NCBI RefSeq assembly: GCF_000855665.1
Contig: NZ_JXSS01000062.1
Span: forward strand, 100,105-164,104
Reading direction: 5' to 3'
Source: Lysobacter sp. A03
GTDB lineage: Bacteria; Pseudomonadota; Gammaproteobacteria; Xanthomonadales; Xanthomonadaceae
DNA length: 64,000 nucleotides
The translations under genes were made by a program, and so were the position numbers. Under the pieces are notes generated by a model that worked only from the letters and a program-made list of their open reading frames with translations, was not told where the DNA came from and made no database searches. Of this stretch, positions 27,083-37,332 are shown in pieces. The first letter of the stretch is position 1, and each line of letters starts with the position of its first letter.

Positions 27083-27790
27083 TCAAGCAAGTGCGGAGCG
27101 GTGCATACCCAGGCCGTCGCGGGCGTGCTTTTTCGGCAGCTGGCTCTTCAGGAATGCCATCTGGTCGGCAAGGATGTTGCGGTTGGACAGGATCAGGTGC
27201 TCGACCCAACTGGGCCGGTAGGGGACTGCCAGCAATGGCATGTTGGCCTGTTGTGGCGTGCGGCTGCCCTTGCGCGAGTTGCAGTGGAAGCACGCAGCCA
27301 CAACGTTCTCCCACACATCGCGACCACCGCGGGAGACGGGTTTCACATGGTCGCGGGTCAGTTGCGGGCGGTTGAATTGCCCGCCGCAATAGAGGCAAAG
27401 GTGGGCATCGCGGGCAAACAGTGCGGCGTTGGTCAGGGTCGGGGTCGGGTTGACCGCGCGTGCGCTGGCATGTCCGCGCGCCGCCACGATCGGATGCAGG
27501 CGCAGGATGCTCGCCTCGCCGCTGCGCCGATTGAGGCCGCCGTGCACCGTCAGGCAGGGGTCACCGAGGGTCCAGGCCACTGCATCGCGCGCATAGAGGC
27601 AGGCCGCGTGCTGCCAGTTCATCCAGTCAAGCACTCTCCCGTGCGCGTCCAGGGAGAGGAGGCGCACCGAGTTGAGCTGTTCCAGCGCGTGGCGCGGGGC
27701 AAGCGCCGAGACATCCGGTTCCCACCGACGCTCGGACGTGGCGGGAGTTCCGGACCCGGCCACGCGTTGCATCACTGTGTCGGTCTCCAT
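27083..27790 (-). CDS. HNH endonuclease family protein
   Basis: 235 residues. The HNH domain lies at about 125-185: CLYCGG (first CxxC), RDHVKPVSRGG with the catalytic His pair, N in VWENVVAACFHCNSRKG (second CxxC) and a following Lys. The N-terminal half (about 20-110) is of unknown fold and is shared by stand-alone HNH proteins resembling those called 5-methylcytosine-restriction-like. No partner methylase or defence gene is nearby. Biological role unknown. Confidence 0.88.
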   Translation of the reverse strand: METDTVMQRVAGSGTPATSERRWEPDVSALAPRHALEQLNSVRLLSLDAHGRVLDWMNWQHAACLYARDAVAWTLGDPCLTVHGGLNRRSGEASILRLHPIVAARGHASARAVNPTPTLTNAALFARDAHLCLYCGGQFNRPQLTRDHVKPVSRGGRDVWENVVAACFHCNSRKGSRTPQQANMPLLAVPYRPSWVEHLILSNRNILADQMAFLKSQLPKKHARDGLGMHRSALA

Positions 27791-27866
27791 GAGAAATCGA
27801 GCATATACCCGAACCGACGCGATTTGTCTGCAGCAGTTTCCCGGGTCCGGCCCCGGAATTCCGGCC

Positions 27867-29657
27867 TCAGGCGTCGAACTGGTCAGCCTCGAGAGTCATC
27901 AACGAGGCGCTGCCGCTGCGGATTGCCGCTGCATGGGAAAGCGTCCGCGGCAGGATTCGCGCGAAATAGAAGTTCGCCGTTTCGCGTTTTCCGGTCTTGA
28001 ATGCATCCGATCCGCTGCCCGCCGCACTGGTCGCCACGCTGCGAGCCCACCAGTACGCGAGTGCGACGTAGCCCGAGTACATGAGGTAGTCGTAGGCGGC
28101 CGCTCCAATTTCTTCCGGATCGCGGCTGGCTTTGTCGACCACCTCCATGGTGAGCTGCTGCCACTGGGCAGCGTGCTTCTGCAGCGGCGCGATGAACTCG
28201 GCGACGTCGGCATTGTCGGCGTGCTCGGTGCACAGCTGCTGGATCATGCCCAGCATCACCTTGAACCCGACGCCCTGCAGTTGCAGGATCTTGCGGCCGA
28301 GCAGGTCGATGGCCTGGATGCCGGTCGTGCCTTCGTAAAGCGTCGTGATACGGGCATCACGGGCCAGTTGCTCGACGCCGTTCTCGGCTATGTAGCCATG
28401 GCCGCCATAGCACTGCACGGCGTGATAGGTGCACTCGACGCCCCATTCGGTGAGGCAGGCCTTGACGATCGGCGTGATGAAGCCGACCAGATCGTCTGCC
28501 TGCTTGCGCTGTGCTTCGTCGGGCGAGTTGTGGGCCACGTCGATCTGCAGTCCGGCGTGGTAACTCATCGCGCGGCCACCCTCAATCAGGGCCTTGCAGG
28601 TGAGCAGCATGCGGCGCACGTCGGGGTGGACGATGATCGGATCGGCCGGCTTGTCGGGGAACTTGGGGCCCGACAGCGAGCGCATCTGCAGGCGTTCGCG
28701 GGCGTAGGCCAGAGCGTTCTGGTAGGCGCGGTCCGAGAGTCCAAGACCCTGCAGGCCCACAGCGAGGCGCGCAGCGTTCATCATGGTGAACATGCCGCTC
28801 ATGCCCTTGTTGGGCTGTCCGACCAAGTAGCCCTGCGCACCGTCGAAGTTGATCACGCAGGTCGCCGAGCCGTGGATGCCCATCTTGTGCTCGATGCTGC
28901 CGCAGCGGACATGGTTGGCCTCGCCCATGCTGCCGTCTCGCCCCACGCGCAGCTTGGGAACCACAAACAGCGAAATTCCCTTGCTGCCCGCCGGTGAGTC
29001 GGGCAGGCGCGCCAGGACCAGATGGATGATGTTCTCGGTCAGGTCGTGCTCGCCGGCGGTGATGAAGATCTTGGTCCCGGTGATTGCGTAGCTGCCGTCC
29101 TCGTTGGGTTCCGCGCGGGTCTTCAACAGCCCCAGGTCGGTGCCGCAATGCGGTTCGGTCAGGCACATGGTGCCGGTCCATCGACCCTCGACCAATGGCT
29201 TGAGAAATACCTCGCGCTGCCAGTCCTCGCCGTGATGCAGCAGGGCTTCGGTTGCGCCGTGGGAAAGCAGGGGGAAGTTGCCCCAGGCCAGGTTGGCGGC
29301 GTCGATCATTTCCTTCTGCGCGAAGCCCACCGCCTGTGGCAGGCCCTGGCCGCCGAACTCGCTGGATGCGACCAGGCCGGTCCAGCCGCCTTCGACGTAC
29401 TGCGAATACGCTTCCTTGAATCCGGCCGGGGTCGTCACGTTGCCGGTTGCCTGGTCAAAAGTGCAGCCTTCGCGGTCGCCGACTTCGTTCAAAGGCGCCA
29501 GCACTTCCTCGGAAAAACGGGCGCTCTCATCCAGTACCGCGTCGACCAGTTCGCGGCTGGCGTCATCAAACCCGAGACGCTGGAATTCCGCTTCTGCGCC
29601 CAACAGGTCGAACAGGACGAAACGCATATCCCGCAGGGGTGCTTTGTACTGGCTCAT
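27867..29657 (-). CDS. Acyl-CoA dehydrogenase with C-terminal extension
   Basis: 596 residues, FAD-dependent. The N-terminal helical domain, the middle beta domain (MCLTEPHCGTDLG, ITGTKIFITAGEHDL) and the C-terminal helical domain (with YGGHGYIAENGVEQLARDARI and LYEGTTGIQAIDLLGRK, quoted in part) are present, plus the extra C-terminal domain of the long acyl-CoA dehydrogenase/DmdC-like group. It oxidises acyl-CoA to trans-enoyl-CoA. The substrate chain cannot be read from sequence. Confidence 0.93.
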   Translation of the reverse strand: MSQYKAPLRDMRFVLFDLLGAEAEFQRLGFDDASRELVDAVLDESARFSEEVLAPLNEVGDREGCTFDQATGNVTTPAGFKEAYSQYVEGGWTGLVASSEFGGQGLPQAVGFAQKEMIDAANLAWGNFPLLSHGATEALLHHGEDWQREVFLKPLVEGRWTGTMCLTEPHCGTDLGLLKTRAEPNEDGSYAITGTKIFITAGEHDLTENIIHLVLARLPDSPAGSKGISLFVVPKLRVGRDGSMGEANHVRCGSIEHKMGIHGSATCVINFDGAQGYLVGQPNKGMSGMFTMMNAARLAVGLQGLGLSDRAYQNALAYARERLQMRSLSGPKFPDKPADPIIVHPDVRRMLLTCKALIEGGRAMSYHAGLQIDVAHNSPDEAQRKQADDLVGFITPIVKACLTEWGVECTYHAVQCYGGHGYIAENGVEQLARDARITTLYEGTTGIQAIDLLGRKILQLQGVGFKVMLGMIQQLCTEHADNADVAEFIAPLQKHAAQWQQLTMEVVDKASRDPEEIGAAAYDYLMYSGYVALAYWWARSVATSAAGSGSDAFKTGKRETANFYFARILPRTLSHAAAIRSGSASLMTLEADQFDA

Positions 29658-29749
29658 GCCGGCCTCGCTTTATTTAAGGAAAGTGGGGTGGCGTCGTGCG
29701 GGTGCCGGACCTGCCGGCGCAGCGGGACGACGCGATATCGGGGCATCAT

Positions 29750-30232
29750 TCAGCGGAGCACACCGGGCAGGCCGGGGGCAGGGCTGAGTGCGCTGGAGCG
29801 CTTTATCTTGAATTCGCGCTGGCGCTGCTCGTCGGGGGTCGCAGTCACCGTACCGTCCAGCGAGTACTGGACGCCTTGGCGGCCGGCCAGTCCATCGGCG
29901 ACCGCCAGTTTGGCGGCGACCGTGGGCGAAACGCCGACGCTGACCACGTCCGCAGACTCCGGTCCGATGGTCAGCGCAGGCTGCGCACTCAGCGTGCCCG
30001 CGTCCTGGTCGGCGATTTTGATCGCGAACTGGAAGCTGTCAAAGCGCATCGGGATGCTGCTGAAGTTCTCGATCCGCAGATCCGCCTTCCAGCTGCCATC
30101 AGCGAGCACGGTGAGTTGCTGGATCCTGGCCGAAGGTTCTGAAACCCGGCGTACCGGTCCACTGGCGCATGCGACCAGGGTCGCGACGCAAACCAGCCCA
30201 ACCAACCACCGCATCCCGCGTGTTGCCCGCAT
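29750..30232 (-). CDS. LEA14/WHy-domain lipoprotein
   Basis: 160 residues. The lipoprotein signal ends LVACAS with Cys near residue 22. The mature part resembles the water-stress/hypersensitive-response (WHy, LEA type 2) domain: alternating beta strands with DLRIENFSSIPMRFDSFQFAI. Such proteins are periplasmic or outer-membrane anchored and linked to stress tolerance. Monocistronic, divergent from nothing obvious; tRNA-Phe lies upstream on the same strand. Confidence 0.7.
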   Translation of the reverse strand: MRATRGMRWLVGLVCVATLVACASGPVRRVSEPSARIQQLTVLADGSWKADLRIENFSSIPMRFDSFQFAIKIADQDAGTLSAQPALTIGPESADVVSVGVSPTVAAKLAVADGLAGRQGVQYSLDGTVTATPDEQRQREFKIKRSSALSPAPGLPGVLR

Positions 30233-30369
30233 GTCGACCGCTCCGTCTTGAGTGCCCCGAGCATACTACGGCGCATGGTGCGGTCGCCGCAAAGTCCGGG
30301 CCGCGGAAACGCGAAACCCCGCATCGGCTGTGGCCGTTGCAGGGCTTGGGTCTTGCGGTGCCACCAAAA

Positions 30370-30445
30370 TGGTGGCCGGGGAGGGAATCGAACCCCCGAC
30401 ACGGGGATTTTCAATCCCCTGCTCTACCAACTGAGCTACCCGGCC
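30370..30445 (-). tRNA. tRNA-Phe (anticodon GAA)
   Basis: 76 nt with encoded CCA. The acceptor stem GGCCGGG pairs with CCCGGCC. The anticodon stem GGGGA/TCCCC carries the loop TTGAAAA, anticodon GAA. The D arm GCTCAGTTGGTAGAGC and T arm GGTTCGATTCC are canonical. Confidence 0.98.
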
Positions 30446-30474
30446 ATGTCACGGGCTGGCCGTGAAGGAGCGGA

Positions 30475-30503
30475 ACTATAACGGGGCAGTCGCTTGCCTG
30501 CAA
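30475..30503 (-). promoter_or_regulatory. Candidate promoter of tRNA-Phe
   Basis: On the minus strand, TTGCAG (-35, 30503-30498) and TATAGT (-10, 30480-30475, five of six bases) are 17 bp apart. The -10 ends 29 nt before the mature tRNA 5' end. Confidence 0.5.
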
Positions 30504-30611
30504 GCCGCGGTGGTGGTCGATCACGCTTCACGACCGATGAAGGCCGGTGACGTGATTATTGCTGTTGACACGCCCGCGGCGAAGCGGGCCGATGCTGAAT
30601 TGGAGTCGGTC

Positions 30612-31040
30612 ATGAGGAATCTGTTGTTTGCCACCGTGATCTTGCTGGTTCTGGGGGCGTGCGCGAGCATGGGATCACGCCTGACCGACGAGCAGCGCCT
30701 GGAGATCCACCGCGCGCATGCCGGCGCGCCAGTGCGCAGCTTCCAGAATTTCGGGACCCTCTACAGCTGGACGGCGCTCGGTGACAGCGCACTTACGGTG
30801 TGGACGCGTCGCCACCAGGCGTATTTGCTGGAACTGGACGGGCGATGCCCTGATCTGGATTTCTCACACACGATTGGCTTCAGCGCGCAGGGCGGAACCG
30901 TGTTCGCCGGCATGGACAGCGTGATCGTGCTGGACCGTCAGAACGCAAGTTTCCCGTGCCGGATCAGACAGATCCGCCCGATCGACAGCAAGGCAGTGGA
31001 AAATGCCGAGCGCGTTGCGCGCGACCGCTCGGCGCATTGA
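30612..31040 (+). CDS. Small lipoprotein, DUF6491-like
   Basis: 142 residues. The signal ends VLGACAS with Cys near residue 16. The mature region has an SFQNFGTLYSWTALGD motif and two conserved Cys (in GRCPDLDF and FPCRIRQI), the pattern of small xanthomonad lipoproteins of the DUF6491 type. The ATG at 30612 has GGAG 7 nt upstream; the frame is open further upstream but overlaps the tRNA-Phe promoter. Function unknown. Confidence 0.75.
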   Translation: MRNLLFATVILLVLGACASMGSRLTDEQRLEIHRAHAGAPVRSFQNFGTLYSWTALGDSALTVWTRRHQAYLLELDGRCPDLDFSHTIGFSAQGGTVFAGMDSVIVLDRQNASFPCRIRQIRPIDSKAVENAERVARDRSAH

Positions 31041-31064
31041 GCCTGGGGTCTTCAGCCAGCCGGC

Positions 31065-31340
31065 TCAGCCCTGTTCCGGCGGGACGTAGCCGGCCACCTG
31101 GGTCACGTTGCCCTCGAACAGGAACGCAAGCATCTGTTCCTGCAGGAACTTGCGGTGCGCCGGGTCCATCGGCGACAGGCGGTTCTCATTGATCAGCATG
31201 GTCTGGTGGGCCAGCCATTTCGCCCAGGCGGGTTTGCCGATGTGGGCAAAGACGCGCTGGCCGGCGTCGCCGGGCCACGGTGCGAAGTCGAGTCCTTCGG
31301 CGTCGCGCTTCTCGAATTCACAGTAGACGGTACGGGTCAT
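31065..31340 (-). CDS. yggX: Fe(2+)-trafficking protein YggX
   Basis: 91 residues, the exact usual length. It starts [19 protein letters not shown] with the conserved Cys and continues with [22 protein letters not shown] (partly quoted). It protects Fe-S clusters from oxidative damage. The start lies inside the mutY 3' end (23-nt overlap), and the mutY-yggX pairing is conserved in gammaproteobacteria. Confidence 0.96.
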   Translation of the reverse strand: MTRTVYCEFEKRDAEGLDFAPWPGDAGQRVFAHIGKPAWAKWLAHQTMLINENRLSPMDPAHRKFLQEQMLAFLFEGNVTQVAGYVPPEQG

Positions 31341-32415
31341 CGGATTCCTCGTCGGGTTGTCTGTCGCTTTCCAGCAGGCGGCGAATGGGCGCGGGTATTC
31401 CCAGGGTGGACAGATGTGCCGGTGCGACCCAGCGCAGTTGGTCATTGTCGTGCACCGCGGTGCGCAGGGCGACTCCGCGCCAGCGTCGCGGAAGCAGGTC
31501 GAGTTTGTAGTGGCTGAAAGCATGCGCGATGGGTGGCAACAGCTCCCCATCCCCGCTGGCGCAGTCAACGTGATCGCGGATGAACGCCTCCATTCCGATC
31601 TCGTCGTCCGCTTGAGGGAGTGTCCACAACGAGGCCCAGATACCAACCGGAGGCCGCTTTTGCAGGAGAACCCGGCCGTCGTCGTCTTCCAGCCACATGA
31701 TCCGCGCTTCACGGCGCGGAACGGCCTTCGCGGGTTTGCGTGTGGGAAGCTCGGCGGTGCGGTCCTGCAGGTAGGCGACGCAATCTCCGGCCATTGGGCA
31801 CTTGCCGCAGAGGGGGCGGGCGCGGGTGCAGATTGTCGCGCCCAGATCCATTTGTGCCTGGGTGTAGTCAGCCAGACAATCGTGCGGCAGGTGCTGCTCG
31901 GCAAGAATCCACAGCTGGCGTTCGATCGCCGGCGATCCGGACCAGCCGTCCACGCCATGGAACCGCGCGAGGACCCGTTTCACGTTGCCATCAAGAATGG
32001 CGTGGCGATCGCCCCAGGCCTGGGCGAGGATAGCCGCGGCGGTGCTGCGGCCGATCCCCGGCAGCGCGACCAGGGCGTCGAGGTTGCGGGGCAGTTCGCC
32101 GGCGTGCTCAGACATGCACTGCTGCGCGGCCCGGTGCAGGTTGCGCGCGCGGCTGTAATAGCCAAGTCCCGACCACAGCGCCAACACGTCATCCATCGGC
32201 GCCGCGGCGAGGGCCGGCAGGCTGGGCAGAGCGGCGACAAAGCGATCGAAGTAGGGAGCGGCGGTCTTTACCTGGGTCTGCTGCAGCATCACCTCCGACA
32301 GCCAGACCCGGTACGGCGAGCGCGGATGCTGCCATGGGAGGTCGTGGCGGCCGTGGTCGTCGAACCAGTCCAGAAGGCGGCCAGCGAAGGTGTCTGCAGT
32401 GGCGCGGACTTTCAT
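31318..32415 (-). CDS. mutY: Adenine DNA glycosylase MutY
   Basis: 365 residues. Removes adenine mispaired with 8-oxoguanine. Catalytic Glu in [12 protein letters not shown], helix-hairpin-helix [16 protein letters not shown], catalytic Asp in [15 protein letters not shown], the [4Fe-4S] ligands C-x6-C-x2-C-x5-C in [17 protein letters not shown], and a C-terminal NUDIX-like domain (about 230-350). The start overlaps the AsmA-like stop by 4 nt. Confidence 0.97.
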   Translation of the reverse strand: MKVRATADTFAGRLLDWFDDHGRHDLPWQHPRSPYRVWLSEVMLQQTQVKTAAPYFDRFVAALPSLPALAAAPMDDVLALWSGLGYYSRARNLHRAAQQCMSEHAGELPRNLDALVALPGIGRSTAAAILAQAWGDRHAILDGNVKRVLARFHGVDGWSGSPAIERQLWILAEQHLPHDCLADYTQAQMDLGATICTRARPLCGKCPMAGDCVAYLQDRTAELPTRKPAKAVPRREARIMWLEDDDGRVLLQKRPPVGIWASLWTLPQADDEIGMEAFIRDHVDCASGDGELLPPIAHAFSHYKLDLLPRRWRGVALRTAVHDNDQLRWVAPAHLSTLGIPAPIRRLLESDRQPDEESDDPYRLL

Positions 32416-33755
32416 CGGCTCGGTCCGGAGCCGTGATGAGGTTCAGGTTCTCCCAGCCCTTCGTCACGCTCGCTGTCGCCGTCATCCATTTCCAGCTGCA
32501 CGCCGGTGAGGGTCGCGCCGGCGATTTCGATCCGTGGCGTGGTAAGGGATCCGGTGAGCGGCGGGAGCGGCGTGCCATCGGCAAGCTGCGTCACCCAGTC
32601 AATCAGCTTGGGCAGCTGGAATCGGCCGTCAAAGCGGGTTTCATCACGGCTCAGTTGCAGATGTACCGGGTCGGACAAGTCGCTTGGGCCCGCATAGTCC
32701 ACCCTGAAGGGGAATGGGGAGTTTGATTCGCTCAGGGGTGCCGGCAGTTCCGGCCATTGCACCGGCCACTCTGCCACCTCGCCAGACAGGTGCAGCGCAA
32801 AGGCATCGCCAAATACGAGGAAGCCGGTTGCGTCCACTTGCTCGGGAATGTTGTCCCGCCCGCGAATGGCTGCCGCAAGCGGCGCCACGACCAGGCCGCC
32901 GTCGCGATAGCGCACCCGGCCGGCCATCCCCAGGGCTAATGCCACGGTGGGCGCGGCGGCGGCCGGTGCGCTGAACCAACGAGCGTGGGCGCCCAGTCGG
33001 GCTCGGTCCAGACCCATTCCGTCCGCGTCGTCGCGTAGCACCCCCGACAGGTTGAGCGCCAGTGGCATCCGCGATTGCCCGCTGTGCACATTGGTGATGC
33101 CCGCAATGGCGGCACCGGCGCCGATCGCCGGCCGGGTCAGGGCCAACTGGTAATCGAAGGTGGCGGTCGTGGTGGACATGAGCAGGCGCCCGGTCACGCG
33201 CGCAGCCAGTGGCTGGGTCGCTGACACGTGATCGGTGGCAAGACCCAGGCGGTCCAAGGACCAGCCGTCGCGCGATACACGACCTCGGCTGATTTGCAGG
33301 CCATCGGTCAGCGTGGGAATGCGCAGCGGTCCACCCTCGGGACGTGTCTCCAGCCAGTCCTGCAACGCCGTCAGATCGAGCTGCGGCGCATCGAGCTCGA
33401 TGCGGCGAACGGTGAGGTCCTCACCACCGGCCCACAGGGTTGCCCACGGCAATGCCAGATAAGCGCGCTCGGCGGTGAGCAGGGAGGTCGCGCTGCCGGG
33501 CTGGCGCACATCAAGTCCGCGAACGGTAAGCATCGGGGTCCCGCGCAGGCGGTATTCACTCGTTCCCGATGCGGTGATCTGCAGTCCCAGCGAGGTTCCG
33601 ACCTGATCGAGTACCAAGCCGCTCAGGCGGGCAGGACGCGAGATCCAGCCAATCGAGGACGCCAGGGCCAGGAGCAGCACAAGGACGATGATGGCGACGA
33701 TTCGCCCGCCGCGACGCCAACGGGAGCGGGGCGCGGGGGTGGCGTCCGCGGGCAT
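32412..33755 (-). CDS. AsmA-like membrane-anchored protein
   Basis: 447 residues: a short basic N-terminus, one transmembrane helix (about 18-40), then a long periplasmic beta-rich region in the AsmA style (SGLVLDQVGTSLGLQITASG, VRGLDVRQPG, RRIELDAPQLDL). AsmA-family proteins are linked to outer-membrane biogenesis and lipid transfer. The ATG at 33755, 11 bp after the ftsY stop, is preferred although the frame is open upstream within ftsY. It lies between ftsY and mutY in one operon. Confidence 0.8.
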   Translation of the reverse strand: MPADATPAPRSRWRRGGRIVAIIVLVLLLALASSIGWISRPARLSGLVLDQVGTSLGLQITASGTSEYRLRGTPMLTVRGLDVRQPGSATSLLTAERAYLALPWATLWAGGEDLTVRRIELDAPQLDLTALQDWLETRPEGGPLRIPTLTDGLQISRGRVSRDGWSLDRLGLATDHVSATQPLAARVTGRLLMSTTTATFDYQLALTRPAIGAGAAIAGITNVHSGQSRMPLALNLSGVLRDDADGMGLDRARLGAHARWFSAPAAAAPTVALALGMAGRVRYRDGGLVVAPLAAAIRGRDNIPEQVDATGFLVFGDAFALHLSGEVAEWPVQWPELPAPLSESNSPFPFRVDYAGPSDLSDPVHLQLSRDETRFDGRFQLPKLIDWVTQLADGTPLPPLTGSLTTPRIEIAGATLTGVQLEMDDGDSERDEGLGEPEPHHGSGPSR

Positions 33756-33765
33756 GGCGTGCGCG

Positions 33766-35193
33766 TCAGCCGCCGAGCGTGTCCGGCAACAGCGCTTCCA
33801 CGAACGCCTCGGCATCGAATACCCGCAGGTCCTCGAGCTTCTCGCCGATACCGGCATAGCGGATCGGAATGCCGAACTCGCGGGCCAGGGCGAACACGAC
33901 GCCGCCCTTTGCGGTGCCATCCAGCTTGGTCACGACCAGGCCGGTCACGTGTACCGCCGCGTGGAACTGGCGCAATTGCGAGAGCGCGTTCTGGCCGGTC
34001 GTGCCGTCGATCACCATCAGCACCTCGTGGGGGGCGGCGGGGTCGAGCTTTTGCATGACCCGTTTTATTTTTCCCAGCTCGGCCATCAGGCCCTGCTGGG
34101 TGTGCAGCCTGCCGGCGGTGTCGGCGATCAGCACCTGGGTGCCGCGGGCCTTTGCCGCCTGCAGCGCGTCAAATGCCACGGAGGCGGCGTCGGCATTCTG
34201 GCCCTGGGCGATCACCGGCACGCCGTTGCGCTCGCCCCAGGTCTGCAACTGGGCCACTGCCGCAGCCCGGAACGTGTCGCCGGCGGCAAGCATCAGCGAG
34301 TGTCCGTCGCCCTTGAAGCGGCGCGCCAGTTTGCCGATGGTCGTGGTTTTGCCCACGCCGTTGACACCCACGGTGAGGACAACGAACGGCTTGGCGGCGG
34401 TGTCGATCCTCAGCGGTACGGCAACGGGTGTGAGCAGGTCGATCAGGTCCTGGCGCAGGGCCTTCAGCAGGGCGGCCGAGTCGGCGAACTCGCGCGCTTT
34501 CATTCGCTTGCGCAGGTCTTCCACCAGATCGGTGGTCGCTGTCACCCCGACGTCGGCGACGATCAGTGCCGTTTCGATCTCGTCCAGCAGGTCATCGTCG
34601 AGGCGGGGGTTGCCCTGGAACAGTCCGCCGAGAGTGCGCGCGAAAGCGGTTCCGCGCAGTCGTTCGCGCCAGCCGCCCTTTGTCGGAGCGGCCGGGGCCT
34701 CGACACGTGCCAGATCAGCGGGCTCATGGCTTGGCGTATCCGTGACGGGCGCAGGGGCGGTCTCAATTGGCCGGGGTACGGGAGGCGCGGGCGTGCGCTG
34801 CGGTTGCGGCGGGACCGGCTGCTGCACGGGAGATGCGATCGGCGCGCGGGCTACGACAGGCGCCGGGGCCGCCGGGGCAGACTCGACGGGTTGGGGGGCC
34901 GGAACGACAGGTGACGAGGCGGGCGCCGGAGAGCGAGACTCTGGAATCTTCGCGGAGGTGGGCTGCTCGCCCTCGCGGGCGTCGGAAAGCTTGGCCGGCG
35001 CCCGCTGCGTCGGCGTAGACGGGTGTTCGCGCGCCTCCACCTCGGATGGGGATGGCGGAACATCGCCTTGCGGGCTGTCGACATCGCTTTTTTCCCGTTG
35101 CGCCCCGGGAAATGCCGCAGCGAGCTCCTCGGTGCTGTAGCGACGCTCGGAGGGTGCGGAACCGGGCTTTTTCCGGCGAAAGAAACTGGCCAT
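33766..35193 (-). CDS. ftsY: Signal recognition particle receptor FtsY
   Basis: 475 residues. The N-terminal A domain (about 1-175) is acidic and Pro/Ala-rich. The NG GTPase domain follows with G1 GVNGVGKTTTIGKLA, AAGDTFRAAAVAQLQ, G3 DTAGRL, G4 TKLDGTAKGG and the closing GIGEKLEDLRVFD. It docks SRP-ribosome complexes at the membrane. First gene of the leftward ftsY, AsmA-like, mutY, yggX operon and divergent from rsmD (67-bp gap). Confidence 0.98.
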   Translation of the reverse strand: MASFFRRKKPGSAPSERRYSTEELAAAFPGAQREKSDVDSPQGDVPPSPSEVEAREHPSTPTQRAPAKLSDAREGEQPTSAKIPESRSPAPASSPVVPAPQPVESAPAAPAPVVARAPIASPVQQPVPPQPQRTPAPPVPRPIETAPAPVTDTPSHEPADLARVEAPAAPTKGGWRERLRGTAFARTLGGLFQGNPRLDDDLLDEIETALIVADVGVTATTDLVEDLRKRMKAREFADSAALLKALRQDLIDLLTPVAVPLRIDTAAKPFVVLTVGVNGVGKTTTIGKLARRFKGDGHSLMLAAGDTFRAAAVAQLQTWGERNGVPVIAQGQNADAASVAFDALQAAKARGTQVLIADTAGRLHTQQGLMAELGKIKRVMQKLDPAAPHEVLMVIDGTTGQNALSQLRQFHAAVHVTGLVVTKLDGTAKGGVVFALAREFGIPIRYAGIGEKLEDLRVFDAEAFVEALLPDTLGG

Positions 35194-35260
35194 CGACAGT
35201 AGGATTCACGAATGCGCGAGAATGGCGCCCATGCTAGCACCGGCCTGATTTCCCGACCCC

Positions 35261-36450
<1,190 letters not shown>

Positions 36451-36502
36451 TCGCCGGCGCCTCGCCGACGTCATATTCCAACCAACAAGAATGGGGATCG
36501 TC

Positions 36503-37006
36503 ATGAACACCACCACCCGCCTGATGCTTATCGCCCTGTTGTCGCTGCCGTTGATGGCTGCGTGCGACAAGGCTCCGACCGAGACCACCGAAGACGCCGC
36601 GGTCGCTCTTGCGCCCCTTTCCGCTCCGACCACCAACGATGACAACGAGTGGGGCACCTACTTGTCCGCAGTGGTCACCCGCAACATGGGTGACGTGACC
36701 TCCAGTCCGTACCTGTACTACCTCCCCAGCAGCGACAGCGAAGGTTTCGAGGGCGCCCATGAGCGTCTGCGCGAGGAAATCGAGAATGCGATGCAGCGCG
36801 GCATCGTTGAAGGCAACCTGGTCGCTTTCGGATCGCCCGAGTCGGCGATGATGGCGGACATCATTGTTGGCGCGTTCGAGAAGGTTGGCCCAGGTTCGAT
36901 GAAGGGCGTGCGTCTGCTCTTCATCGGCGCGCCGGCCGACAGTGAGCGCGTCGAGCAGGCGGTGACGCCGGCCGGTGTCGATTACGTGTTTGTAGAAGCC
37001 AAGTAA
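36503..37006 (+). CDS. Hypothetical lipoprotein between coaD and a ferredoxin
   Basis: 167 residues. The signal ends LPLMAACDK with Cys near residue 20. The mature part contains YLSAVVTRNMGDVTSSPYLYYLP and a helical C-terminal half ending FVEAK. No family recognised with confidence. An ATG at 36491 is also in frame, but the ATG at 36503 has GGGGAT at good distance. The frame is open back into coaD without coding support. Confidence 0.75.
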   Translation: MNTTTRLMLIALLSLPLMAACDKAPTETTEDAAVALAPLSAPTTNDDNEWGTYLSAVVTRNMGDVTSSPYLYYLPSSDSEGFEGAHERLREEIENAMQRGIVEGNLVAFGSPESAMMADIIVGAFEKVGPGSMKGVRLLFIGAPADSERVEQAVTPAGVDYVFVEAK

Positions 37007-37073
37007 TCGGTCTGGTTTCATTACGAGTAACAGCGTGTGGTGGGCTTGTCTCACCCGCGCATTGCGGTAGCCC

Positions 37074-37328
37074 ATGTCCCTAAAGATCAACGAGCTTTGC
37101 GTCAACTGCGATGTCTGCGAACCGGCATGCCCCAACGAGGCCATCTCGCAGGGTGAGGAGATCTACGTGATCGACCCGGCGCGCTGCACGCAGTGCGTTG
37201 GCCATTTCGATGAGCCGCAATGCGTGGTGGTGTGTCCGGTCGAATGCATCGACCCCGATCCGGACTTTCCCGAAACAACAGGCCAGTTGCTGGCCAAACT
37301 GGCACGGTTGCAGCAAGAACAGGAGTGA
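37074..37328 (+). CDS. 2[4Fe-4S] ferredoxin, YfhL family
   Basis: 84 residues. The first cluster motif is CVNCDVCEPACP (C-x2-C-x2-C-x3-CP). The second, CTQCVGHFDEPQCVVVCP, has the C-x2-C-x8-C-x3-CP spacing of the Allochromatium/YfhL-type low-potential ferredoxins. Its frequent location near coaD is conserved in gammaproteobacteria. Followed by ggt after 4 bp. Confidence 0.95.
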   Translation: MSLKINELCVNCDVCEPACPNEAISQGEEIYVIDPARCTQCVGHFDEPQCVVVCPVECIDPDPDFPETTGQLLAKLARLQQEQE

Positions 37329-37332
37329 TGTG

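Noticed and set aside
30462..30611. N-terminal extension of the DUF6491-like lipoprotein
   Set aside because: It would cover the tRNA-Phe promoter and hide the lipoprotein signal. The ATG at 30612 has a proper ribosome-binding site and gives a normal lipobox.
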